Of a DNA stretch of 64,000 nucleotides, positions 34,332 through 42,488 are shown in pieces. The translations under genes were made by a program, and so were the position numbers. How positions within the stretch are numbered: position 1 is the stretch's first letter; the number at the start of each line of letters is the position of its first letter. Source of the stretch: Chryseobacterium aahli (GTDB lineage: Bacteria; Bacteroidota; Bacteroidia; Flavobacteriales; Weeksellaceae); NCBI RefSeq assembly GCF_022699665.1, contig NZ_JALDNB010000001.1:310001-374000 (forward strand). Reading direction: 5' to 3'. The notes beneath the pieces are model-generated. The model was not told the DNA's origin. It did no database searches and was given only the letters and a program-made list of their open reading frames with translations.

Positions 34332-35165
34332 ATGAAAAATTTAGTTTTATCAGCTTTCATCTTATCTGGACTTTTGTCTAAAGCGCAAACGCACCGCTTC
34401 ATTTATGATGTGGAATACAAAAAAGATTCGACGCAAAATACTACCGTTAAAGAAAATTATCATTTGGATATTGAATCTAAAACAGTGAAATATTATCCAC
34501 GTGATTTCTTTATTGGAGATTCTTTAGTGACCAATAATCTACAAATTGCAAAGGGTACAAAATTTAATACGTCTCACATTATTGCACACCAAATTGGTTC
34601 AGCAGATTATGATTATTACGATGTTCTCGAAAATGTGGTGTTGAAACTTCCGTCAAAAAACATTCAAGATTGGAAGCTAACTAATGAAAAAAAGAAAGTA
34701 AAAGATCTCAATTTACAAAAAGCAACCACCAATTGGGGTGGAAGGAACTGGATTGCATGGTTTACTGCTGATATTCCGTTTCAGGAAGGGCCGTATAAAT
34801 TTCACGGACTTCCCGGTTTGATTGTAGAATTGTTTGATGATAAAAATAATTACAAATTTGAACTCGTAAAAACTCAAAAGATTGCAACACCCAAAAGCAA
34901 TATATACATCGATCATATGCTTAAAAGCAGTGTTGAAGTTGATGACAAAAAATACAGAGATTCTAAGTTGAAGTATTATGACTCGCCCGTTAATTATTTG
35001 AGGAATGCAACACAGCAAACCCGATCAAATGATGAATTTTATCTGAATGACGGCACCAAAGTGGGACAAGCCAATTCTCGTGAAGTCAATGAAAGATTAA
35101 AAGAATCAATAAGAAAATACAACAACCCCATTGAGCTCGATAAAGCGATAAAGTATCCTTTATAG
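34332..35165 (+). CDS. GLPGLI-family exported protein
   Basis: A 277-residue protein with signal peptide ending LSKAQ. The family signature GLPGLIVEL occurs in PYKFHGLPGLIVELFDD, preceded by WIAWFTADIPFQEGP, as usual for this Bacteroidota-specific family. Function unknown. Second gene of a two-gene unit; a long hairpin with a T run follows at 35243-35318. Confidence 0.88.
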   Translation: MKNLVLSAFILSGLLSKAQTHRFIYDVEYKKDSTQNTTVKENYHLDIESKTVKYYPRDFFIGDSLVTNNLQIAKGTKFNTSHIIAHQIGSADYDYYDVLENVVLKLPSKNIQDWKLTNEKKKVKDLNLQKATTNWGGRNWIAWFTADIPFQEGPYKFHGLPGLIVELFDDKNNYKFELVKTQKIATPKSNIYIDHMLKSSVEVDDKKYRDSKLKYYDSPVNYLRNATQQTRSNDEFYLNDGTKVGQANSREVNERLKESIRKYNNPIELDKAIKYPL

Positions 35166-35242
35166 TTTATGGGTAATGACTAATGTGTAATTAGTAATGA
35201 TTTAAAGATTCATTATATTATCTATTAAAGTATGTTGTTAAT

Positions 35243-35318
35243 CTGTGCAAATCTGCGCCATCTGTGGGAGAAATGAAATTCATTTCCCGCTCACTATACA
35301 GATTTGCACAGTTTTTTT
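35243..35318 (+). terminator. Long two-stem hairpin after the GLPGLI gene
   Basis: CTGTGCAAATCTG (35243-35255) and its exact complement (35299-35311) enclose a second stem, GGGAGAAATGAA with TTCATTTCCC (one bulge). Seven T follow. The AATCTGCG/AATCTGTG sequence recurs in a similar hairpin at 53990-54034, so this is both terminator-like and a dispersed repeat. Confidence 0.65.
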
Positions 35319-35434
35319 ATTGTTTAAAAATGGCGATTTAAAGATTGACAATCATGAGTTTTAAGCATTAATAGAATGTTAAGAATTTTAATTTTCATTA
35401 AATAACTTTATCTTTATGCCAATCAATAAAAAGT

Positions 35435-36997
35435 ATGAAGATAAACACCTTTTTTGCAGTTCCTGTAGTAGTTTTGGCGAGCCAGTTTGGCCATGCGCAA
35501 TCTAACGTTCAGAAATTAAATCCTATTGTTGAAAGTATTGTCAATGAAACGAATAATCATTCTCAGCTGGAAGATATGGCATTCGAATTATTAGACGGAA
35601 TTGGTCCACGTTTGGTCGGAACTCCCGAAATGCTTAAATCGAATGAATGGACAGCCAATAAATTAAAATCATGGGGAATTGATGCAAAACTTCAGCAATT
35701 CGGAACCTGGAAAGGCTGGCAGAGAGGAACTACTCATGTGGATATGGTGTACCCAAGAATGAAGTCGCTTTCGGCAACACAGTTAGCGTGGAGTCCTTCC
35801 ACCAAAAAAGCTGTGGAAGCAGAAGTTATCGTTCTTCCTAAAGTTTCTTCTAAAGCAGAATTCGATCAGTGGCTTCCTTCCGTAAAAGGTAAAATCGTTT
35901 TGATGGCGCAATATCAGAAAATCGGTCGTTCAGATGAGCAGATCAAAGAATTTGCAACTCCTGAATTATATGAAAAACTGAAAGCCGAAAAAGAACAGGC
36001 TTCAAAAGACTTCCGTGATTATGTAAAGAATATCGGTTATGATAATAATACACTTCCCGAAGCTTTAGAAAAAGCAGGAGCGGCTGGAATTGCGATTTCA
36101 AACTGGACGGGAATTATGGGAGCCAACCGTATTTTCGGAGCGAAGACTTCCAAAATCCCGATGTTTGATATCGATGTGGAAGATTACGGAATGCTATACA
36201 GAATGGCTGAAAAGGGAACAAAGCCCAGAATCAAGGTGGATGCACAATCGAAAGTTCTTCCTGATGCCAAAACATTCAACACCGTGGGGATGATTAAAGG
36301 TTCAGAAAAACCAGAAGAATATGTAATCCTTTCTGCTCACTTAGACTCTTGGGACGGAGCTCAGGGTGCAACAGACAACGGAACGGGAGTTTTAACAATG
36401 CTTGAAACGATGCGAATTCTAAAAAAATATTATCCGAATCCTAAGAGAACGATTGTTGTAGGATTGTGGGGAAGTGAAGAGCAAGGATTAAACGGTTCAA
36501 GAGGGTTTGTGGCAGATAATCCTGAAATCATCAAAGGAACTCAGGCAGTTTTTAACCAGGATAACGGAACCGGAAGAGTAATTAATATTGCAGGTCAGGG
36601 CTTTATAAAATCCTACGACTATATCGGAAAATGGCTGAATGCAGTTCCGAAAAATGTACGTGACCACATCAAAACAGACTTCCCAGGAATGCCGGGTGGA
36701 GGAGGCTCTGACCACGCTTCATTCGTTGCGGCAGGAGTTCCCGGATTTTCTTTAAGTTCACTAAACTGGGGGTATTTCGGCTATACATGGCATACAACCA
36801 AAGATACTTATGATAAAATTGTTTTTGATGAGGTTAAAAATAACGTAATTCTTACCGCAACTTTAGCTTATATGGCATCAGAAGATCCTGAATTTACCAG
36901 CAGAGAACGAAGAACAATGCCTGAAAATGAAAAAGGAGAAGTGGCCAAATGGCCTGAAGTAAAAGAACCGAGAAGAGATTCTAAGGAGTATAAATAA
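35435..36997 (+). CDS. Exported M28-family zinc metallopeptidase
   Basis: A 520-residue protein with signal peptide ending GHAQ. A protease-associated insert (residues ~130-270) precedes the M28 catalytic domain. Zinc ligands fit His302 (AHLDSWDG), Asp314 (ATDNGTG), Glu349 (SEEQG), Asp376 (NQDNGTG) and His453 (TWHTTKDT), with Glu348 as the catalytic base. M28 enzymes of this type are aminopeptidases or carboxypeptidases in the periplasm or outside. Monocistronic, ended by the bidirectional terminator at 37002. Confidence 0.9.
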   Translation: MKINTFFAVPVVVLASQFGHAQSNVQKLNPIVESIVNETNNHSQLEDMAFELLDGIGPRLVGTPEMLKSNEWTANKLKSWGIDAKLQQFGTWKGWQRGTTHVDMVYPRMKSLSATQLAWSPSTKKAVEAEVIVLPKVSSKAEFDQWLPSVKGKIVLMAQYQKIGRSDEQIKEFATPELYEKLKAEKEQASKDFRDYVKNIGYDNNTLPEALEKAGAAGIAISNWTGIMGANRIFGAKTSKIPMFDIDVEDYGMLYRMAEKGTKPRIKVDAQSKVLPDAKTFNTVGMIKGSEKPEEYVILSAHLDSWDGAQGATDNGTGVLTMLETMRILKKYYPNPKRTIVVGLWGSEEQGLNGSRGFVADNPEIIKGTQAVFNQDNGTGRVINIAGQGFIKSYDYIGKWLNAVPKNVRDHIKTDFPGMPGGGGSDHASFVAAGVPGFSLSSLNWGYFGYTWHTTKDTYDKIVFDEVKNNVILTATLAYMASEDPEFTSRERRTMPENEKGEVAKWPEVKEPRRDSKEYK

Positions 36998-37001
36998 AAA
37001 C

Positions 37002-37033
37002 AAAAAGTAGCCTAAAACCAGGCTACTTTTTTT
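37002..37033. terminator. Bidirectional terminator
   Basis: AAAAAGTAGCCT (37002-37013) and AGGCTACTTTTT (37020-37031) form a perfect 12-bp stem with a 6-nt loop, A-rich on one side and T-rich on the other. It ends both the M28 gene (+) and the RDD gene (-), whose stop codon lies inside it. Confidence 0.88.
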
Positions 37034-37574
37034 CTGCTAACAGTTTTTTGATTTCATAAAGTTGCCTTTCCTTAATAATATACGTCTTACAAAGTTTATT
37101 GTTCATGTACATACTCATTCTTGTTCTGTAAAATGTTCGTGTTCCCATTGCGACACTTTTGGTGATATACTCAGAGAAGGATGGATAAAAGTTTGAAAGG
37201 CAAAGAATATTTCTTTTTAGAGATATTGAAAAATCAGGATAGTTCCCAAAATCATCAATTACTATCATTTTCAAAATTTTTTTTCCAATGGTTGTTCCCC
37301 AAACTGTTTCAGTAATACTCCCAATAATTATTACTGTAGGAATTGAAATCAAGAACGAAAGAAACGGATTTTGTTTAAAAATGAGAAGCAAAATCAAAAA
37401 TAAAGGTAGTATATCAATAATTTTTGCCCACTCTCTTTGCTTCTCACTTCCTGCGAAATCAGCTTTGTAAGGTAAATCATATTCAAATTCATTATATATG
37501 CGTCTACCTTCCGAATCAAAATTTTGCGTTGCTCTGCGAGTAGTTTTTCTTTCTGTGAGTTCTGAAATTCTCAT
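37023..37574 (-). CDS. RDD-family membrane protein
   Basis: A 183-residue protein. An RDD-like start (REWAKIIDILPLFLILLLIF) is followed by a second hydrophobic helix, then ETVWGTTIGKKILKMIVIDD and KRNILCLSNF, the RDD family pattern. The C-terminus is basic. Role unknown. Downstream of tex by 9 bp on the same strand. Confidence 0.75.
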   Translation of the reverse strand: MRISELTERKTTRRATQNFDSEGRRIYNEFEYDLPYKADFAGSEKQREWAKIIDILPLFLILLLIFKQNPFLSFLISIPTVIIIGSITETVWGTTIGKKILKMIVIDDFGNYPDFSISLKRNILCLSNFYPSFSEYITKSVAMGTRTFYRTRMSMYMNNKLCKTYIIKERQLYEIKKLLAEKK

Positions 37575-37583
37575 AACTTCTGA

Positions 37584-39707
37584 TTACAAAATCATACTCA
37601 GTTGAATTCTTTTTCTCGCCTCATCAACTTCCGTCACTCTCACCTGAACATGCTGATGCAGTTTTACCACTTCATTCACATCAGAGACAAAACCGTCTTT
37701 TAACTGCGAGATGTGAACCAGTCCGCTTTCTTTAATTCCTAAATCTACGAAACATCCGAAGGCGGTAATATTGTTAACGATTCCTGGAAGAATCATGCCG
37801 ATATTTAAATTTTTAATGCTTTTTACATTCGGGTCAAATTCAAAAACTTTAGCTGCCTTTCTCGGGTCTAATCCAGGTTTTTCAAGTTCTTTTAAAATAT
37901 CTTTTATTCCTAAAATTCCGATGTCTCCGGTAATGTATTTTTCTGGTTGAACCAAAACAATTTTCTCTTTATTAGCAATAAGTTCATTGGTTTTAATTCC
38001 AAGATCTTTTGCCATTTTTTCAACAATTCCGTATGCTTCAGGGTGAACGGCTGAGTTGTCTAAAGGATTTTTTGCGTTGGTAATTCTGATAAATGCGGCC
38101 GCCTGCTGATAGGCTTTCTCTCCCAACCTCGGAACTTTTTTCAGTTGTTTTCTATCTTCAAAAGCTCCGTTTTCAGCACGGTAATTCACGATATTTTCAG
38201 CCATCTTCTCACCGATTCCTGAAACATAACTTAATAGTGATTTGCTTGCCGTATTCAGATTAATTCCGACAGAATTTACGCATCTCATCACGGTAGAATC
38301 CAGTTCGTTTTTCAATTGAGTCTGGTCTACATCATGTTGATATTGCCCCACACCGATTGACTTTGCATCAATTTTAACCAACTCTGCCAACGGATCAGAA
38401 AGCCTTCTTCCAATAGAAACTGCACCACGAACCGTCACATCAAAACTCGGAAATTCATCTCTCGCAATTTTACTTGCAGAATACACCGATGCTCCGGCTT
38501 CAGAAACCACAAAAACTTGCAGTGGTTTATCAAAAGCAATTTTTTTAATGAAAAATTCAGTCTCACGGCTTGCAGTCCCGTTTCCGATAGAGATTGCCTG
38601 AATGTTGTAGGCGTTTACCATCGAGCGGATTTTCTTCATCGCCATACCGCTTTCGTTTTGCGGAGCATGAGGATAAATCGTTTCGTTATGTAGTAAATCT
38701 CCTTTTTCGTCCAGGCAAACAACTTTGCAGCCACTTTTATACCCCGGATCGATGGCCAAAATTCTTTTTTCACCTAGAGGAGGTGCCAATAAAAGCTGAC
38801 CTAAGTTTTCAGAAAATATTTCAATCGCCTTTTTATCCGCTTTTTCTTTAGCTTCCTGTAAAGTTTCATTTGAAATTGCGGGTTCTAGAAGTCTTTTGTA
38901 CGAATCTTTGATGGCTAAAGAAATCTGTTCTGAACTTTCGTTTCTTGATTTGATGATGGCATTTTCTATAAAATCTAAAGCTTCATCTTTATCAATTCCA
39001 ATATTTGTTTTTACAAAACCTTCTGATTCTGCTCTCAGCATGGCCAGAAGTCTGTGCGAAGGCGTTCTGCTAAGACTTTCTTCCCATTCGAAATATTGTG
39101 AAAACTTCTGCGCTCCCTCGTCATCTTTTTTGGCTTTTACCAATTTAGAAGTAATGACTGCTTTCCGCTGAAAAAGACGGCGTAGATTTTTACGGACGTA
39201 CATATTTTCGTTGATCCATTCTGCCATGATGTCTCTTGCACCCTGCAAAGCCTCCTCTTCAGAGGAAATATTTTCATTTAAATATTTTGAAGCCAAATGC
39301 TGCAGGTCATTCGCTTTTTGGCTCATAATAATTTTGGCTAAAGGTTCCAAACCTTTTTCTTTTGCCGCATCAGCTTTGGTTTTTCTACGCTTTTTGAAAG
39401 GTAAATACAGATCTTCCAGCTCCTGAATATCAAAGCTTTCCTCAATTCTTGTTTTTAAGTCTGAGGTTAAAGCATTTTGTTCTTCAATCGATTTTAAAAT
39501 ACTTTCTTTTCGCTTTACAATTTCTTCAAACTGTTTATTTAATTTAAAGATACTTTCAATAGCAACTTCATCCAAATTACCCGTCGCATCTTTTCGATAA
39601 CGGGAAATAAACGGAATGGTGCAGTCTTCAGCAAGCAATTTTAAGGTAGCATTGATGCTTTTTTCGGATATATTTAGGGAATTTTTAAGATATTCAGTGG
39701 TATTCAT
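37584..39707 (-). CDS. tex: Tex-type RNA-binding transcription accessory protein
   Basis: A 707-residue Tex protein. Order: N-terminal helical domain (EDCTIPFISRYRKDATGNLD), YqgF-like RNase H fold (LAIDPGYKSGCKVVCLD, ISIGNGTASRETE), helix-hairpin-helix region (SKSLLSYVSGIGEKMAENIV) and a C-terminal S1 domain (GMILPGIVNNITAFGCFVDL, ESGLVHISQLKDGFV). Tex binds nucleic acid and affects transcription and stress tolerance in other bacteria. Full length, nothing unusual. Confidence 0.95.
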   Translation of the reverse strand: MNTTEYLKNSLNISEKSINATLKLLAEDCTIPFISRYRKDATGNLDEVAIESIFKLNKQFEEIVKRKESILKSIEEQNALTSDLKTRIEESFDIQELEDLYLPFKKRRKTKADAAKEKGLEPLAKIIMSQKANDLQHLASKYLNENISSEEEALQGARDIMAEWINENMYVRKNLRRLFQRKAVITSKLVKAKKDDEGAQKFSQYFEWEESLSRTPSHRLLAMLRAESEGFVKTNIGIDKDEALDFIENAIIKSRNESSEQISLAIKDSYKRLLEPAISNETLQEAKEKADKKAIEIFSENLGQLLLAPPLGEKRILAIDPGYKSGCKVVCLDEKGDLLHNETIYPHAPQNESGMAMKKIRSMVNAYNIQAISIGNGTASRETEFFIKKIAFDKPLQVFVVSEAGASVYSASKIARDEFPSFDVTVRGAVSIGRRLSDPLAELVKIDAKSIGVGQYQHDVDQTQLKNELDSTVMRCVNSVGINLNTASKSLLSYVSGIGEKMAENIVNYRAENGAFEDRKQLKKVPRLGEKAYQQAAAFIRITNAKNPLDNSAVHPEAYGIVEKMAKDLGIKTNELIANKEKIVLVQPEKYITGDIGILGIKDILKELEKPGLDPRKAAKVFEFDPNVKSIKNLNIGMILPGIVNNITAFGCFVDLGIKESGLVHISQLKDGFVSDVNEVVKLHQHVQVRVTEVDEARKRIQLSMIL

Positions 39708-39821
39708 TCTTCATTTTTGGAAGTGCTAAAATACTGACTTTTTTAGACTATTAAAATTTGATTTCAATTAAAAAAGAAAACCAACTACAGGATGTAATTG
39801 GTTTTTGAGGATCTTATTTAA

Positions 39822-42230
39822 TTATTTTAAAATATCGTTGTAATAGAGTGGAGTATCAGTTTCTTCATCAAACCCGATAATGATGACTTTAAAACTTTTT
39901 GCATCATCGTTGTTGTAGAAATTTATTTTTGTAGACTCTTTCGGTTGATTTGGAAGATAAGGATTCCAATACAAAGTGCTGCGGCTGTCCTTGGAAAGAC
40001 TTTGAGGATCAATTTCGTCATAGATTTCATTTTTAAAAGGTTCTTCCTTATCGTATCCTTTCAACGTCATTTCCTTTAATGTTTTAGACTGTCCGTTATC
40101 GGGAGCCGAACCGGTAATTCCACCTCGGCGGGTATAGATGATGATGGCACCATTTCCGCCACCTGAACTCCCTGAGAACATTCCTCTGATAACTTTAATC
40201 ATCGCAACGTCCGAAACAGATATGGAAGAAATTAGGGAGGCATCAGCCCTCATCTCATCAAGAAAGAGTTGTACCGGACCGCCACGCATGGTTGCAGTAG
40301 CATTAGCACCTTGTGAACTAATCTGTAAACCGGGAACTCTGCCCTGAAGCCATTGAAGAATATTAATTGCTCCTGCACCATTGTTGTCGTTGACGAAATC
40401 AAATACCATTTCATTGACACTTTTAAATAATGGACTGCTCAATGTCTCATTCAGTTTTTGGGTCTTGTTTCTTTTGTCACCTTTTATTTTTACCTCTTCA
40501 ATATCCGTTATTTTTTCATTAATAAATTTTTCAGAACTTAGATTAGCAATAGATTTAGCTACTTTTTCAGGAATTTCTTCACCCTGAACTCTGTCTGTAA
40601 GTTTCGTTCTGCTGTCCGGTAATTCTTTTCTGAGTGTAATAAAACTGAAATCAGGCTGGAAATAAACCTGTGTACTGCTTATTGCTGCTTTATCTTTTGA
40701 GTTGAGTTGATAAGAGAACTTCATGGTATCTTCAAAAGCAAGATTATTTAGCCAAAAAAGTCCGTTTGCATCAGTTTTCACTAAATTAAACTTCATTCCT
40801 GCTTCGGGCATTTTAAAAATTAAATTGAGTTCTGAGTTGGCTGCAGGTTTTCCTTGTGACATCACTTTTCCTTTATATGAAATATACGATTGAGGTTTAT
40901 TTTTGATTAATGGATAATTTCCGGAAATGATGTTTTTCCATTCAAATCTTTTGTATTTTTCAGATATTAAAAGAGCATCCAAAGCCTCAGAATTGTGATT
41001 TTTCGCAAAGTATTGGGCGGGTTTAAAGATGTGCGAACTGAAATCACCCGTTAGCCAAAGACTGCTCAATAAACTGTTTTCCTCTTCTGAGCTGCTATCA
41101 TTAGCGTCTATTAACAAAGCGCTGTAAGCATTGTAGTGTGTATTGTTTGCAATAATTACAGAGTTTTTACTACGATTAGACGTATTAATTGCATTTGTAA
41201 GAACTGGTTTCTTAATATTCAGAACGTTGGGCTGTACAAAGGATAATCGCTGTGCGACTACATTTTCATTTGCATCAAATATGGTAAGCTGTAAGATTCC
41301 GTTAATCAGTTTATCCGCAGGTATCGAAAATGTTTTGCCTGTCATTTTTTTGATCTCAGCCCGGTAAACCATCTGATTATTTATGGTACCTATGATTTTG
41401 TATGATTGGTCTTCTGCAATATTTTTAGAAGTTATTGAGTATTGTACAGCGGTATCTGTACTCTCAACATGCAGGTTTACCCCTGAAGTCGCTACAGGAG
41501 GCAGATCAATGGTCAGTTTTTGTCCTGCTTTATCTTCTAAAGAAAGCTGATACTGCTTACCTGCTATCGGTGTTATACTGAATGATCCTATATTTTGGTC
41601 GAAACCTTTAAATTCAGCGACAGCCACATTGGGTTTTCCTGTTTCAATTACTGAGCCGCTCCATTCTGATGGCGTTACCCCTTTTGAATGCAGACGTACA
41701 GCAAATTTTGTAGGAATGCCGTCAACGAATGTTCCGCTTTCCGGATGTAGAGTAGCAGACCAAGCAACTTCGGTATCAGGTTGTAGTTTTTTCGGAGATG
41801 CCGGATTGTAAATACTAATGGGTTGCAAATAATTGAAATCATCACTGAAGTTAGTCATCCAGGTAGTATAGGCTCGAATGAAATAAACATCTTCCTGTAA
41901 GGTATTGGCTAATGAAAAACTGCCGCTTCCTTCACCTTTCAACAGCGGAACCATTTTTTTATCAATTAACTTTTTATTGTTGTCATACAGCTCTACAAAA
42001 AGCGACGTGGAAATATTGGAGCGGTTATATCCATCAAAAACAAATGACTTGAACCAAATATTTTCTCCCGCTACATAATGATCTTTATTAAAGAGAAGAT
42101 GGATTTTTTCCTGCGGATAATCCTGTTCAAATTTCTGAAGGGCTTTTTCGGCTTTATCCTGAGCATAAGAGATACATCCGGCTGATAAAGTAAGTACAAG
42201 GGCAATTCTTTTCAAGAATAAACTACTCAT
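39822..42230 (-). CDS. Exported beta-sandwich protein with TonB-plug-like domain, paralogue 1
   Basis: An 802-residue protein with signal peptide ending ISYAQ. The N-terminal half resembles macroglobulin (MG2-like) beta-sandwich domains (HLLFNKDHYVAGENIWFKSF, EDVYFIRAYTTWMTNFSDDF, WSATLHPESGTFVDGIPTKF). A carboxypeptidase-regulatory-like domain follows near residues 450-525 (YISYKGKVMSQGKPA). Residues ~640-720 look like a TonB-receptor plug (INILQWLQGRVPGLQIS, TATMRGGPVQLFLDE, IKVIRG, GNGAIIIYTRRGG). No beta-barrel follows; the last ~100 residues include KGYDKEEPF and NFYNNDDAKSFKVIIIGFDE. A likely role in envelope structure, export or signalling is inference. Confidence 0.72.
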   Translation of the reverse strand: MSSLFLKRIALVLTLSAGCISYAQDKAEKALQKFEQDYPQEKIHLLFNKDHYVAGENIWFKSFVFDGYNRSNISTSLFVELYDNNKKLIDKKMVPLLKGEGSGSFSLANTLQEDVYFIRAYTTWMTNFSDDFNYLQPISIYNPASPKKLQPDTEVAWSATLHPESGTFVDGIPTKFAVRLHSKGVTPSEWSGSVIETGKPNVAVAEFKGFDQNIGSFSITPIAGKQYQLSLEDKAGQKLTIDLPPVATSGVNLHVESTDTAVQYSITSKNIAEDQSYKIIGTINNQMVYRAEIKKMTGKTFSIPADKLINGILQLTIFDANENVVAQRLSFVQPNVLNIKKPVLTNAINTSNRSKNSVIIANNTHYNAYSALLIDANDSSSEEENSLLSSLWLTGDFSSHIFKPAQYFAKNHNSEALDALLISEKYKRFEWKNIISGNYPLIKNKPQSYISYKGKVMSQGKPAANSELNLIFKMPEAGMKFNLVKTDANGLFWLNNLAFEDTMKFSYQLNSKDKAAISSTQVYFQPDFSFITLRKELPDSRTKLTDRVQGEEIPEKVAKSIANLSSEKFINEKITDIEEVKIKGDKRNKTQKLNETLSSPLFKSVNEMVFDFVNDNNGAGAINILQWLQGRVPGLQISSQGANATATMRGGPVQLFLDEMRADASLISSISVSDVAMIKVIRGMFSGSSGGGNGAIIIYTRRGGITGSAPDNGQSKTLKEMTLKGYDKEEPFKNEIYDEIDPQSLSKDSRSTLYWNPYLPNQPKESTKINFYNNDDAKSFKVIIIGFDEETDTPLYYNDILK

Positions 42231-42351
42231 AATGTATTGTGTTTTTAAAATTTTTCAAAAATACAGTTTTTTCTTACTCTAGAGAAGTAAAGGGTGTTAA
42301 CTGTGAGTTTTTTGATTTCTTAGTAATCTTGCGGAAGTGATTATCGTAGTC

Positions 42352-42379
42352 AATAAGAAAAGGCGAGTTGCCCCGCCTT
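42352..42379 (-). terminator. Terminator of the upstream paralogue
   Basis: On the minus strand AAGGCG and CGCCTT (plus 42374-42379 with 42360-42365) form a 6-bp stem with an 8-nt loop, followed by TTTCTT. Confidence 0.55.
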
Positions 42380-42488
42380 GAATGTTTTCACAACTTCCAG
42401 AACGAATATCTTCTTTCTAAAAAAAGGTGTGATCAATTACGAAGATAATAATTTTTGAGAGCAGTTCTTAGTTTCTAATTACTTAAAA